Origin: Cladopsammia gracilis
Lineage: Eukaryota; Cnidaria; Anthozoa; Scleractinia; Dendrophylliidae
DNA length: 64,000 nt
Assembly: GCA_022457155.1 (NCBI GenBank)
Contig: JAJGOT010000058.1
Coordinates: 930,001 to 994,000, forward strand
Direction: 5' to 3'
A program made the position numbers and the translations under genes. Positions 23,957 through 35,342 of the stretch are shown piece after piece. The notes beneath the pieces were generated by a model. It did no database searches. It saw only the letters and a list, made by a program, of their open reading frames with translations, and had not been told where the DNA came from. Within the stretch, counting starts at the first letter, position 1, and each line of letters opens with the position of its first letter.

Positions 23957-25144
23957 ATGACAACCAAAAATATCTGTATGGCATTGTCGCAGAATCAACT
24001 AGTACTAGCGGATATATATAAAGGAAATAAGGGAAAAGATATTTTAGAAACTGAGGAATATTCAAGCCATGAAACATCTCGATCAAATTCAGCTAAATTC
24101 GGCAGCTTTTGCCTTCCAAGTGTCGACTCTGCCTTTGGTGATTCGGGAAGCATGTCACCTGTTTCAAACAGCTTCAGTCGAGAAGATGGATCACCATCAG
24201 AACTTTCGCTCGCAGATTTCGATGATTTTCCGGGTGAAGAGCAATTTTCCACCAAAGTCAAGAAGGAAGACACTTATATTCTCACCACCAAAGATATGCA
24301 AGATATCGAGAACCGAGTCGAGGAAAAGTTCAGGGAAGATTTCAAAAAGATTTGGCAGGATGCCAAGGCAAAAGAGAGGGGTATAAAAAAGAAGTTTACT
24401 AAAATTATCGATCACGCGCGCTCAACACTGATAGAAACACGAGTTCATGCGGAGAAAAAAGCCATAAACACGTTAGAAGAGAGAGCAGAGGAAAAGCAGA
24501 CTGAAATTATCAAAAAGAGATCTGAAAGAAACTGGAAACTCGTGAACGAAAAAGGCAAGAAAGAAAGCAGATATGCTGCAGATAGATGGATCAGGGAACA
24601 GATGGAAGAAATGGCTTCTCTGAGAAAAATCCAATCCGATTTGGATCGAGCGAAGGCAAGAAGAAGAAATGGAGTGGCTTCAATGAGCTTAAATAAGAAG
24701 GGGAAGTTGCGTAAACTAATGCAAACGGAGATACGCAAACTGGAAAGAATCGATGAAATTCACCACCTCATACAAGACTTGAATGAACTCGGGTTAAACG
24801 AGCAGGCCACGAGCTTACGGCTTAGCCTGCAGTCAAAAGAACACGCTGATGTATCACTGCGCAACCGAGTTAGTGAAGAGAGAGGCCGTGCGAAGATTGA
24901 GGCCTTGAAAAAGAAGGAAGAGGAAGTGGAAAAATTGCGACAGGAGAGGATTATCGAGATGAAAAGGCTGGAGAAAGAAAGGAAGGCGAGGGAGGAGAGA
25001 GAGAGGTACGAGCGAATGATGGCGGCTCTCAAGCGAAAAGCTCACAACCAGGCGCTGAGGCGAGCGTATGATCAAACTTTGTTAGCTTCACGGATTTCAA
25101 GATCGCATTCATTCACTTATTTTCCGTCTCCATTCCGAAAATAG
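23957..25144 (+). CDS. Unrecognised coiled-coil protein A (paralog family of three), intronless
   Basis: 395 aa from the first ATG; the frame is open about 20 codons further upstream but without an ATG. Not a family I can name. N-terminal ~100 residues are Ser-rich and acidic. Residues ~115-380 are highly charged and predicted coiled coil: KKKFTKIIDHARSTLIETR, LRKIQSDLDRAKARRRNG (~222), LERIDEIHHLIQDLNELGL (~262) followed by NEQATSLRLSLQSKE, then a long run of Glu/Arg/Lys. The end is a short aromatic tail, SRSHSFTYFPSPFRK. The same blocks, in the same order, occur in gene B at 28270; gene C at 36972 keeps the C-terminal blocks. A cytoskeletal or scaffold role is only a guess from composition. 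No signal peptide or membrane segment. Confidence 0.8.
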   Translation: MTTKNICMALSQNQLVLADIYKGNKGKDILETEEYSSHETSRSNSAKFGSFCLPSVDSAFGDSGSMSPVSNSFSREDGSPSELSLADFDDFPGEEQFSTKVKKEDTYILTTKDMQDIENRVEEKFREDFKKIWQDAKAKERGIKKKFTKIIDHARSTLIETRVHAEKKAINTLEERAEEKQTEIIKKRSERNWKLVNEKGKKESRYAADRWIREQMEEMASLRKIQSDLDRAKARRRNGVASMSLNKKGKLRKLMQTEIRKLERIDEIHHLIQDLNELGLNEQATSLRLSLQSKEHADVSLRNRVSEERGRAKIEALKKKEEEVEKLRQERIIEMKRLEKERKAREERERYERMMAALKRKAHNQALRRAYDQTLLASRISRSHSFTYFPSPFRK

Positions 25145-25853
25145 TTTTAACACAAGTAATGCGGACCTAATAATCGGTAGACAAGATGACTTACATCCTG
25201 CTGAGTCATCGAAAAACATGTCATTAATAAGGCGGCATTTAATTGTATTGGGCACCTGGAATTGTGTGAAGAATTGTTACTGACACACTCTGAATAGCTT
25301 GTGCGCGGGCGTCTCCTATGTCCTTGCTTCACGCGGAAAAGGAAATGGGCCTGAGACGTCTGTACGCTGGCTAACTCTGAAGGGCAGCAAAATACTCTCT
25401 ACTGCAACAACAACAACGTCTATTTGCACGGTAAATATTACGAGAGTGGATACTATTGTTATCGATAACATGAACTCGTGACAATACTTTTTTGATAAAA
25501 GTAGTTTGGGGGATTTCAATAAAATTGAATTTGTCATCGTAGTTTCAAACCAATTTATTTTCATTGTTAAAATTGTTGTAAGTGAATGAATAGATAACTA
25601 ACAAGAAAGATATAAGAATTAAAGGGGTCAATTCCATATTCTAAATTGAATTAGCCGATGTGACCAAATAAAATCATAAGATGATGGGTGGAAAAACACG
25701 AAGAAACGTCAGCCTTATTGTTCATAATAGAGTTCAATTATGGGGTCGAATCGTAATTAAATATAAACTGAAAAGGATCATAAAGGGAAATTTCAGTCGT
25801 ACTCTGATCAAATAGCAGAATGCAACGTTTCTTGGTCTAACTCCTCTACCTTG

Positions 25854-26080
25854 TATTAGTATAAATCTACAAGCGTTCTATCACGAATGCTGTTCTCTTA
25901 TTGGCTACGCTACTCACTATCTATCCCGTTGTAGAAAGTGAGTGTGTACGGTTGTCAGTGTGCGGTTGTCATTTACATCATTATTGAATAAAAACGCGAG
26001 CCTGTCTAGCAGATTTTCACTAAAACAAAGCGAAGACTAAATCAACTATCACGCAATAGAAATCTCGAGCTCATTGTTAA
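25854..26080. repeat. Interspersed repeat, second copy of the 13302 family
   Basis: Shares TTAGTATAAATCTAC, GCGTTCTATCACGAATG and ATCAACTATCACGC with 13302-13596, reversed. Confidence 0.6.
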
Positions 26081-26959
26081 ATATTTCTTCTATACATGTA
26101 CTATTGAACTGCATGAGGAGTACAGTCAATTCGCTCTAAGCGGACACCCCTGTAAGGAGGACACAGGCAGTGAGTGGCTGGTTACGACTGAATTTCACTT
26201 TAAAATTGTCTGAAACTAAACTCAATACAAGGCGCACAACTCTCTATAAGGTGAACAGCCAGTGCTGGTCCCGATAATGTCCGGTTAAGACAGATCAGTT
26301 CACTGCATAAAGGAGTAAGATTACTCGTCCTGTACCACTGTACCTCATTCCATTTTATAATCAACGCTTGTGTGAACACGAAGCGAAAGTGGAATTCAGA
26401 CAGTCTGTTGGTGTACTATGGATCCCATCCGACATTAACTGCATTTCGGTGTTAGTTACGTCGCAAGCTTATTGAACTAAACTATAGAAGGGCACTACCA
26501 GCAGGTCACTCATCAAGCCATGCGCACGGCAAAACGGCAAATTACTATTTTTATTATCATCGAAATCTAGTTTGCCAAACGGTCTCTTTGCTATCGATCG
26601 TGAAACCTTAACTATTTTGACAACGTTATACTAAAAGCCTAAACTACAATTTATTCAGAAAACTACAATTCAAACTATTACTTATTCAAAACAGTAAGTT
26701 GAAGAACGTGGAAACGTATGTAATGAAGAGTGAAAACTTGCTATTTGATAAAACAAAGGGGTATATCAAGCTATGTCACATACTAAACAATGCAACCTTT
26801 TGCTGCGAGCTGCCAGGCGAGCAGCACACTCGTCCCTGTGTTGCCCAATAGGAACCATGTGTTGCCTGAAATAATGCCAGCTGCATCTCGGTTTGTGCGA
26901 TTTTTGTTAGTCGCGATGATTTTGAGCATGCGTGTGTCCAGCGGTGTCATCATAACTTA

Positions 26960-27549
26960 ATGTTATTGGGGGTTTGCACATGACGTCATAAAAATTAAAA
27001 AGTCTAAAGTATACGTCCTACAAAGCTGTTTCTAACATGTTATGTGCATACCAGTGTTATAATCTTTCACAACTGAAAAGTTTCAGGTTTTAACGATGGT
27101 TTGCTTCCGATTAATAAAGTTTTTAAAATGTGTCGCGCAATTCGTCACGCTATTTCAGATAAGCCGTGAAAATAAACAAAATTGAACCAGCTGAAAGTTA
27201 TTTTTGCATTATAAATGTTTATAAGTCGATTTAATGGAACTTATAACGAATACAATATTTTGCGATTTGATTTTTGGTGTAATTAAGACTTTGAATTTTT
27301 GGCCGCCATGTTGGTGCCCCTGAGTGGGGCACCAAAGATGGCCGCTCCATACATTTCTTACTAAAAATGTCTAATACTCGTTCGCCTATAACTCACGTAC
27401 GAACGAAATGCTTTTGTGCTTCAAAATTTGGCCCAGATGTGTATTTTAAAACTCTCTATAATTCCATAAACATTTTGGAATCGAAATATGTTGTTTAATG
27501 TTTCTGAATTTTGATATGAAGAAAGTGAAAACCCCCAATTATTATTGAG
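26960..27549. mobile_element. Inverted-repeat element with ATTGGGGGTTT ends
   Basis: Left end ATTGGGGGTTTGCAC, right end GTGAAAACCCCCAATTATTATT. The interior has GCCATGTTGGTGCCCC with its inverted partner. Non-coding. Confidence 0.55.
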
Positions 27550-28269
27550 GTGCAACCGCGAAGAACTCATAATTGTATCCATTCAGTAGATTTACTGTTT
27601 GAAATAACAAAAATGTGTATTTATTGTTTCTATAATACATTCATACCTTATTGATGTAGCACTGCACAGTATCTACTCGCAGCATTTCACTTACAATTTG
27701 TCTCCTCTAGTATATAAACTAATTTCTCATCTCGCCTTGATACTGGATACACTTCGCGCTATTTGTGTAAGACACCATTGTTATCAAGAAGATAGAGGAG
27801 AAGAATGGCCGGTGTAATTAGTTCTATTTCTTATTTTTAAATAAGGTGATTACAAGTTTATCTTTTATGATTATTGTTGTTGCAATGAACTTGCATTAAT
27901 AATTAATCTAACGCACGAAAGGCCGATACAAAAAAACTGAAAGTTCATTAAACATTTTCGGCAGACCGTAGTGTTCCAACTACTTTCTTATCAATTGCGG
28001 CACCTTCCTTCATTTAGCCTCACTGGCGACCATTTCGTCGCGTTACCGCCAAGTAAATAAAGCGCGCTATTGGCCGAAACCAAGATGATTCAATCAATCT
28101 TGATTAAAAGCTGATAACGAAATAACACGAAAGAAACACGACAAGATCAAAAAATACGAAAAACAAAAAAAGAAAACATTAGGGTATTTACCTGTTAGAG
28201 ATGAATAATACGCCAGGTTTAGGTAATTAAGAAAAGGAGCAAAAATCGTACATTCCTGAGGCAGTAAAA

Positions 28270-29412
28270 ATGGATTCTAATAACAACATGGGATTTAGAA
28301 ACGAGGCGAGTTCAAACTACATCCGTCGCTGTGTGTTACCAAGAATCGAAGGAGAAACAAAGAGAAAGAAAAGTCTTGCAGGATCAGAAACATTTTCTCT
28401 AGTAACAAGCGCCAGTAGCATAGTTAGTCCTGATATTGATAGTGATCTAGAGGACATGGTATTTGAAGAAGAAGAAGACGAAGAAGACGAAAGAAATGCT
28501 GGGGATAGTGAGCGCAAACAGGAATACAAAGCCGAGGATGACAAAAAACGTTTCATGAATTCCGAAAAAGAAATTCGCCAGAGAGCAAAGGCAACGATGA
28601 AGAAAGAACTCAGAGGAGTACGGTTGCAAGCCGCAGCGAAAAAGAACGAAATAAAGAAAAAGTTTAAATTTGTAATCGATGATGCGCGGTCGCAGCTCAT
28701 CGCGTCCCGCATTGAAGCTGAAAAAGTGTCAATTGATAAACTGGAAGAGCGAGCTGGGCTGCAGCAGGCGAAGATACTGCAAGAGCGCGCGCAAAGGAAG
28801 ACGGAAAATAAAAATGAGTACGAGTTCGAAAAAAGTCGTGCGCAATCTGTTGAACTCGCTTTGCTCCGAAAAATTCAAGCTGACTTAGATCGAGCCCGCG
28901 CGAGAAGAAAGAACAGTCTTGCTGCCGCGTTGTCAACCGTGAATGGCAAGGCTAAGGTAGCGAACTTGCTACAGTATGAGGTGAAAAAACTAGAAAGGGC
29001 TGAAGAGGTGCAAAAGATAATCGTAGAGCTTTACTCTTTAGGATTAACACAGGTTGCTATTAACTTGACGCATTCGCTCAGAAACAAGGAAGATTCAGAG
29101 ATTAGGCTACGCGCGGAGCTAAATGACGAGCAGGAAAAAGCCAAGAAAAGAGCTATGTTGCTGGTGGAAGAAGAGATTAAGAAAGTACGGAAGGAATACG
29201 CAGCTGAATTGGAGAGGAAAGAGCGAGAAAAGGCGGAGAAAGAAAGACTTGAAAAGGAGAGACAAGGGAGAGAACGAAGAGAACGAGAAATGGCCAAGAT
29301 AAAGAAGATGGCGAGGGATATAGCGATGAACAAAATGTACAAGGAGTCCTTGTTTAACACAAGTGTTTCCAGACCGTTCAGCTTTTCATATTTTTCATCA
29401 TTAAAAAAGTAG
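28270..29412 (+). CDS. Unrecognised coiled-coil protein B (paralog of A and C), intronless
   Basis: 380 aa; the ATG at 28270 lies in a good context (AAAAATGG). N-terminus is Ser-rich, then an acidic stretch (EEEEDEEDE, ~64-72), then ~270 residues of charged helix. Blocks shared with protein A: EIKKKFKFVIDDARSQLIAS, LEERAGLQQAKI, LLRKIQADLDRARARRKN (~198), KKLERAEEVQKIIVELYSLG (~238) and LTHSLRNKE, followed by an RE/KE-rich helix and the tail SRPFSFSYFSSLKK. It lies 3.1 kb downstream of A in the same orientation, consistent with tandem duplication. Divergence between the two is large outside the blocks, so the duplication is not recent. Function unknown. Confidence 0.8.
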   Translation: MDSNNNMGFRNEASSNYIRRCVLPRIEGETKRKKSLAGSETFSLVTSASSIVSPDIDSDLEDMVFEEEEDEEDERNAGDSERKQEYKAEDDKKRFMNSEKEIRQRAKATMKKELRGVRLQAAAKKNEIKKKFKFVIDDARSQLIASRIEAEKVSIDKLEERAGLQQAKILQERAQRKTENKNEYEFEKSRAQSVELALLRKIQADLDRARARRKNSLAAALSTVNGKAKVANLLQYEVKKLERAEEVQKIIVELYSLGLTQVAINLTHSLRNKEDSEIRLRAELNDEQEKAKKRAMLLVEEEIKKVRKEYAAELERKEREKAEKERLEKERQGRERREREMAKIKKMARDIAMNKMYKESLFNTSVSRPFSFSYFSSLKK

Positions 29413-30039
29413 TAAATAAATTAACAGAGTTTATTGCTGCTACTTGTCACTATATTACAAAACATGGCAGTCTGGGTGCTTTCAAACTGCTTTGCTGTTG
29501 TAGTATATTTTATACTCCCAAGAGAGGAAAGAAAAATGGCAAAATTATCAGTGTTTGGCTTACGATATTTACAGTAAACTAAGTGAAGCAAACATAACAA
29601 ATCACACATAATCCCTTTATACAATCCCTTTATACAAAGGTTTTTAAAAAATGTTGGCGGCGAAAGTACATTGTATTTTTTTTTAATGTGGTGCAGCAAC
29701 ACACTAAAATTCCAGTCCATATGAAAAACATAAAACATAGTTTACGAGAACATTTAAGAATAAAGTCTTAGGTAACACTGTACATAAGATAATAAGTTGG
29801 AGTTACACAAGAGGGCAAAACCAGTAGGGAATGGCATTTTATGGTTGTTACATGTATTAAAAATGCTGAGTTATACTTTAGAGACCTGTGAAAATATATT
29901 CTCAGTACAAAGTCGAGCAAGGGAATTATTTTCAAAACTTAATCAGTTTGAGATGACAATGAAGAGTTTATAACTACACTGTTCATTGTTCCTATTAACC
30001 ATACAACAGTGAATTATACGACCCAACACTGAAAATTAT

Positions 30040-30399
30040 TAAAGGGCGGGAATATCTCTGGAATTTTGATGTTTTTTGTCAATTAGGCCATGCTACAATA
30101 CCATTATTAATTTACAAAAATTAATAAATGCTAAAACACCAAGAGAGAGTAATCAACCAATTATTGAAAGAGGAACAAATTATGGTCTGTTCTTGCCCGT
30201 TTTGGAGACAAAAATGTTGGAACTTTTTGCAATTCATTCCGACCCAGTCCGTCTATGACTAGAGACATTCAACAACAGTTTTGATACATTTTGTGGTAAT
30301 TTATCGCACCACTAGACTATTATTTTCCGGTTTCTGTTAATACAAAACATTTTTTGGATTTCAAAATGACACTAAATCCTCGTGATACTTCCCCTTTAA
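30040..30399. mobile_element. TTAA-flanked MITE
   Basis: Exact TTAA on both sides; ends AGGGCGGGAATATC and GTGATACTTCCCCT match the element at 1478-1709 family style. Confidence 0.7.
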
Positions 30400-31244
30400 A
30401 TTTGCAAATCAAAACGTGCAGTCCAAACAAAAGTGCATAGCAATTTTAACTATTTGTATCAGACCAGGTTCGAAACAAGTCTTTTGAGACAAATGCATGA
30501 TTCCCCACGAAAGCTTTCTTTGAAAGCTAATGGTGAAGAGAATAAGAGGATCGAAACTGTGGAGGATGGGTTCCCTCCCCTCAGGGTTTCCACCCTGTGT
30601 GACCTGTGTTGACAACTGATTTTGACTACTCCCAAACTTTGACAAAATGAATACCGGGGCTGCTAACCACACATTTTTTAAGTAAGCTGCAACTTTCAAT
30701 AATACGTGAACTCTGAAGTTCAATTATGTTTTACTCTGGTGTCAATCATGATTTTTAATATGACAACAAACATTGGACCCTTGATAACAGAAAGTGACAA
30801 AATGGATCGAAATCACAACCCACAAAACACGACCACGTGACCATTTTGCATGAAGCAGCGTGGTTTCCCGAGATCTCTGGGCAGATTTTAAATTGAGAGG
30901 GCTAAAAGTTTGATTGCGTTAGTCGTCTAAAATGGGCTGAAAATGGGCTGAAAATGCATCAAAAATTGGTAATCGTATGGTGTGCTATGTGAAATGACAC
31001 AGTGTATTTAATGGGGGGCTCATCTGTAACACTGTCATTTATATCTATTATCAGTAAATAACCCAACTGACCCAACATGTCCGTGCAAGCTCACGGAATT
31101 TAATGGATAGAAGCTTTTTCAACACCTACTAACTTTAATCGGATCGTGCATGAATTTGTACAAGGCAAGATTTCCGCACAACAGGTCAAGACGTCTATAA
31201 AAATTTTACGCAAGCTTGCGGTTACGTCAAAGAAAGAGAGACGG

Positions 31245-32088
31245 ACCTCTGGTCACTCGAATATACAACCTCATTTCCATGCGAGGATCTAGTTCAGAAT
31301 CTGAACTAGGTCGCTGATTGGTTCTCCTACTTGTTTCCAGACTCTACCGGGAGTTAACGATGCAACAGCAACTGCGATTGGCTGGACCGAAACAATTCGC
31401 AACGGGCGCGTGAAAAACCGGTTTCCCAAAGTGAAGCCACACAAACAACAATGGCGGATGTAGATAGAGATCGCGGCTTTTTGCGATCTTTAAGAAACGC
31501 TGTGGATTACTCTTTAGTATCCAAATTTTCAAAATACCAGAGAACTAATTTATTCAGCGCAAGGATGTCTTGAAAAGAGGTGTTGACAGGCCAGACACGA
31601 CTTATTAATTCGTGTTATCGTGGAGTGTGACCTTTAGAGTTTTGTTTGAACGAGGAAAATTTTTATCTCTAGCACGGAGGCGTGCTTTGGAGTTGCAGGT
31701 ATTCTCGCTGAACGATTTCGCTGACCACTGGTAGGTGACAGGAAGAGAAATAGGTGTACTGGATTAATTGCGTGCGGATATCAAGGATTCTTTGTTTGTT
31801 AAATCTCTCGCCTTTGAAAACGGTTGTATCCAGAAAGTTTACTTCTTTGTTGCAAGGACAATAAAATCTTCTATCTCCTTTTTCTCGACACTCTACAGTG
31901 AAAAAATGTCATCGATGTATCTTTTTTGATTTAATATTTGTCTCGACCGCGTTTTAAACATGTCAGCTGTTAGATTTAATGTAAACAAACAGACACGCTT
32001 TGGTTCCCAAGGTTTAAAACCGGTTTGGTGAGATATCCGATCCACAAATCGCATGGAAATGAGGTTGTGTACTCGAGTGCCCAGAGGT
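31245..32088. mobile_element. Non-autonomous DNA element of about 840 bases
   Basis: Ends are inverted: ACCTCTGGTCACTCGA and TACAACCTCATTTCCATGCG at the left, with complements at the right. A short frame MADVDRDRGFLRSLRNAVDY begins at 31451 in a good start context and stops after about 40 codons. Confidence 0.65.
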
Positions 32089-32490
32089 TTTTATTTTTTC
32101 TCGGCGCGTTGCGCCTCGTTGTCGCGGCTTCGCCGCTCAAATTCGCCGTTTTCACTAAAAAATAAAAACCTCTGGCACCCAGGGTACGAAAACACAAGTT
32201 GAAGTATAAAAAAGGCAGGAAAAACTGCCATTTAAGTATTATAACAAGCGTCTATATGAAAGGGGTAGCATTTTCAATGAAAGGTATACGAAAGGGGTAC
32301 CTTTTCTGTCATAAACGGTATATGAAAGGGTAAGGGTTTGGACCTCGGGGCGGAGCATCTCCGTACAAAACTTTGTTGAGTACCCCCCAGGGCATTCAAC
32401 TTCCTGCTATGGCATTTCATCCTAAATCCCTGGGGGAATCGAGTGTAAAAGTGATGAATTTTCTTTTTAAATTCATGATTTGTTTGTTTG

Positions 32491-32521
<31 letters not shown>

Positions 32522-34157
32522 TTTTTTTTGGGGGGGGGGGGTTGGGTAGTTTAAGTCAAACGTCAACTACTTGTTTTTCTGGAAAATAATTTCCTCGCCA
32601 TCATTGATTAACAACTACAACAGTTACTATCTACAAAGCTTGCAGCCTGAATTACAACTGGAAAGTAAGAGGCATAAACAATAACAGGCATGAATATTTT
32701 TTGCATTGGTCTAGTTTTGGTTCAAGGGTATTTTGTGGGTATTTTTAACATTTTAGTTAATTCATTCGCAGCTTCCTGTCAATGCCTCTGCCTCCTGGCA
32801 AGTCATGATTGTTTACTGGTTAATGCATTGGCCTTGAAGGTTTAAGTCACAATTTGGATCTGAAGGCCCTGGTCTCTGCCATCATGGTATTTCCTTCCCG
32901 GGGTGTTACTCCCTATAATGAACTATACGGGGATGCTCCGCCCAAAAAAGGTACCTTTTCAGGCTGGAGGTATATGAAAGGGTCGGGATTTCACGAGTTG
33001 AAGTATATGACAGGGTAGGGATTTCACAAAGTATAGGGAAAGGGAAGGAAAACACAAGTTAAAGTATAAAAAGGGTAGGTAAAACTGCCATTTAAGTATT
33101 ATAAAAAGTGGCTTTGAAAATATATCAAACAGATGTGTGTAAAGGCTATATGAAAGGAGTACCATTTTCAATGAAAGGTATATGAAAGGAGTACCTTTCC
33201 TGTCAAAAATGGTATATGAAAGCGTAAGGGTTTTGGACCTTGAGGAGGAGCATCCCTGTACAAAACTTTGTTGAGTACCCCCCCCCCCCCAGGATTTCCT
33301 TAGACAAGCAACTCTTCTCCACAGTGGCTCTCTTCACCCAAGTGTATAAATTGGCACCAGCGACAAAATGCTGGGAATGGATTAGCATCCCATACAAGGG
33401 GGAGCAGTAATACTCAGTAGTTGCTTCATAATACAGAAATTTGGTTCAGCTCCAGCTGAGTGGGACACTTGTGGCTCATGTGCAACTTTACCTTCCCGTT
33501 ATAAAAACAGAGCATCCCTCCCCCTCCCTCTCCCCGTGGCAAGCAGTTGGGCATTTTTCTCCAGATGAGGATGAATTGAAAATAAGGCTAGTAAAGTAGT
33601 ATGGGCACAGACTCCGGCACTTTATATAAAAGCAGTCTTTTAAAACTCTCATCACCCCCCCACCCTCCATCAATCTTATGCCATTTTGTGGCTTCATATA
33701 AGGTGCGGGTTACACACACCATGGTAAATGGCATTTCCCACGGTAAATCATCCCGCCATGCATTACACTTGGGTTTAGCATACCATGTTAGCCAACGGTT
33801 ACATGCGATTTGTGATTTGCTAAGGTAAAAAAAATTCACGCAATTCAGTGAATCACTTTTCCTTTGCGGTTACGTGTTGATGTCAAATGGAGCATCGTGA
33901 TTGGCTCTTGTACCTTGGGCATCAAAATACCATTGCAACTTACCATGTAAAATGTCATGGGCACTTTGTGTGATCTTTTTAATGTATCAATGGATATTTA
34001 CCACAGAAAATTTACCTGGGGAAATGTCAGTCACACTCATTAAATGCAGTTTCCCATGGTGAAAGGGTCATTTACTGTTTGTTCCCATTAACACACTAAA
34101 AATAGCAGCAAATGGGAACAAGGAATGAAATGTCAAACATCAATATTTTCATCCAAA

Positions 34158-34442
34158 TTAAAGCCTGGTTTTCATGTCGGATAAATCCCAGACAATCGGG
34201 GATTTTACTACTTCCCGATCATTCCAGATTTTGCCGCTTATGAAAACATGAAACAGTAGACGTCCCCAATCATCTGGGATGGTCAGGGACAAATGGGGAG
34301 CGTTTCTATTTTCCTGATGCGTCCCAGATTCCTACAAATGGTTGGCAATTTTCCCGACATATCGGCAAAATCTGGGACAGTCGGGAACAGCAAAATCCCT
34401 GATCGTCTGGGATTTTCCTGACATATGAAAACCAGGCTTTAG
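34158..34442. mobile_element. MITE related to the TTAA group
   Basis: Left TTAA then AGCCTGGTTTTCATGTCGG; right CATATGAAAACCAGGCT then TTAG. The interior repeats TCCCAGAT and CGGGGATTT motifs in both orientations. It resembles the 1706-2184 element in layout. Confidence 0.65.
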
Positions 34443-34907
34443 ATCAGGCAACAATATTGCTTTTATATCCTATACCTACTAGAAGTGTTGTCTTACGTCA
34501 CACATAATTATTCACTGAAAATGGAAAGGTAATGAGTTGACACTAGGTAAGTAAGTTTTCTATTTACAATTTAATTTTCCCTAAGGGTTAAATTAAGCTA
34601 TATTAAATTTACAATTTTGAATAACAAATTTAAAAATAGTTCAGAAAATACATATACATGAATCATTTGAGCCGAAATTACTTACGCTTAATTAAAACCA
34701 ATAACAGAACGTTTCTTGTACGTTTTGAAAAAGCAATTAAAACAAATCTATGATTTTACCAAAGTTTTTGTCTGATTTTCACTCACTCTATGAATAAATT
34801 ATTACTAAGCTAAGCTACCACATGACTAAAAAAAAATTCATTTCTCTATTTGAACGCAAAATTTACCCACAAAATACCATCATACGCACTGGAAACAGCC
34901 ATAGTCT

Positions 34908-35342
34908 TCAACCGTAGAGTGTTCCATTGTTAATAACCTTGTAAAGCGGCTGAGTGCCTCGCAAAAGGTCGCGAACTCCAGGCCTTGAAACGTAAACTTC
35001 TCGAGCAAACTCGTCCCTAGCAACGTGGATGTTTCGTTTAACAGTATCGAGCAGCGCTTTCCTGTGATGCTGTACATCAGCGATATGCTCACTTTGATTC
35101 GTCAAAACACTTATCTGCTGGTCTCTTGTGAACCTCATTCTGTCTCCTTGGTCTGTCAGTCCCACAAGAGTCCTGTTTCGTGGCCATTGGATTTTCTGGA
35201 ATCGTTCTTCCATCCGGCGCGTCTCCTGCGAGTTTGGGTAGTTTTGCGGACAGTTGAGCCTGTAGCTGGTTTGAATAAACGGCCCTGGAACTTCGTATCG
35301 TTTGTAGTTTTTGATCTTGACATTATGCTCCATCTGATTCAT
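34908..35342 (-). CDS. Hypothetical 144-aa basic protein, intronless
   Basis: ATG at 35342, TGA at 34910-34908. The protein is Arg/Asn/Gln-rich with no hydrophobic segment. It reads like a real protein: RRMEERFQKIQWPRNRTLVG, MRFTRDQQISVLTNQSEH and VARDEFAREVYVSRPGVRDL. I do not recognise the family. The composition, with short helices and many Arg, Tyr and Pro, recalls small axonemal or microtubule-associated proteins, but that is only an impression. The opposite strand is also open over this stretch (35025-35447), but its product has no coherent features, so the minus strand is preferred. A further 5' exon cannot be excluded. Confidence 0.55.
   Translation of the reverse strand: MNQMEHNVKIKNYKRYEVPGPFIQTSYRLNCPQNYPNSQETRRMEERFQKIQWPRNRTLVGLTDQGDRMRFTRDQQISVLTNQSEHIADVQHHRKALLDTVKRNIHVARDEFAREVYVSRPGVRDLLRGTQPLYKVINNGTLYG

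Larger units (their letters stand above)
25145..28269. other. Spacer between coiled-coil genes A and B
   Basis: No gene seen. Holds the repeat 25854-26080, a pogo-like fragment near 26125-26310 and an inverted-repeat element of about 590 bases (26960-27549) with ATTGGGGGTTT ends. Confidence 0.5.
29413..34907. other. Spacer downstream of coiled-coil gene B
   Basis: No certain gene. Contains the MITE at 30040, the element at 31245-32088, related repeats at about 32185-32400 and 33040-33300 (with ACAAAACTTTGTTGAGTACC), a G run at 32530-32541, a C run near 33282 and a TTAA-type MITE at 34158-34442. Confidence 0.5.
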
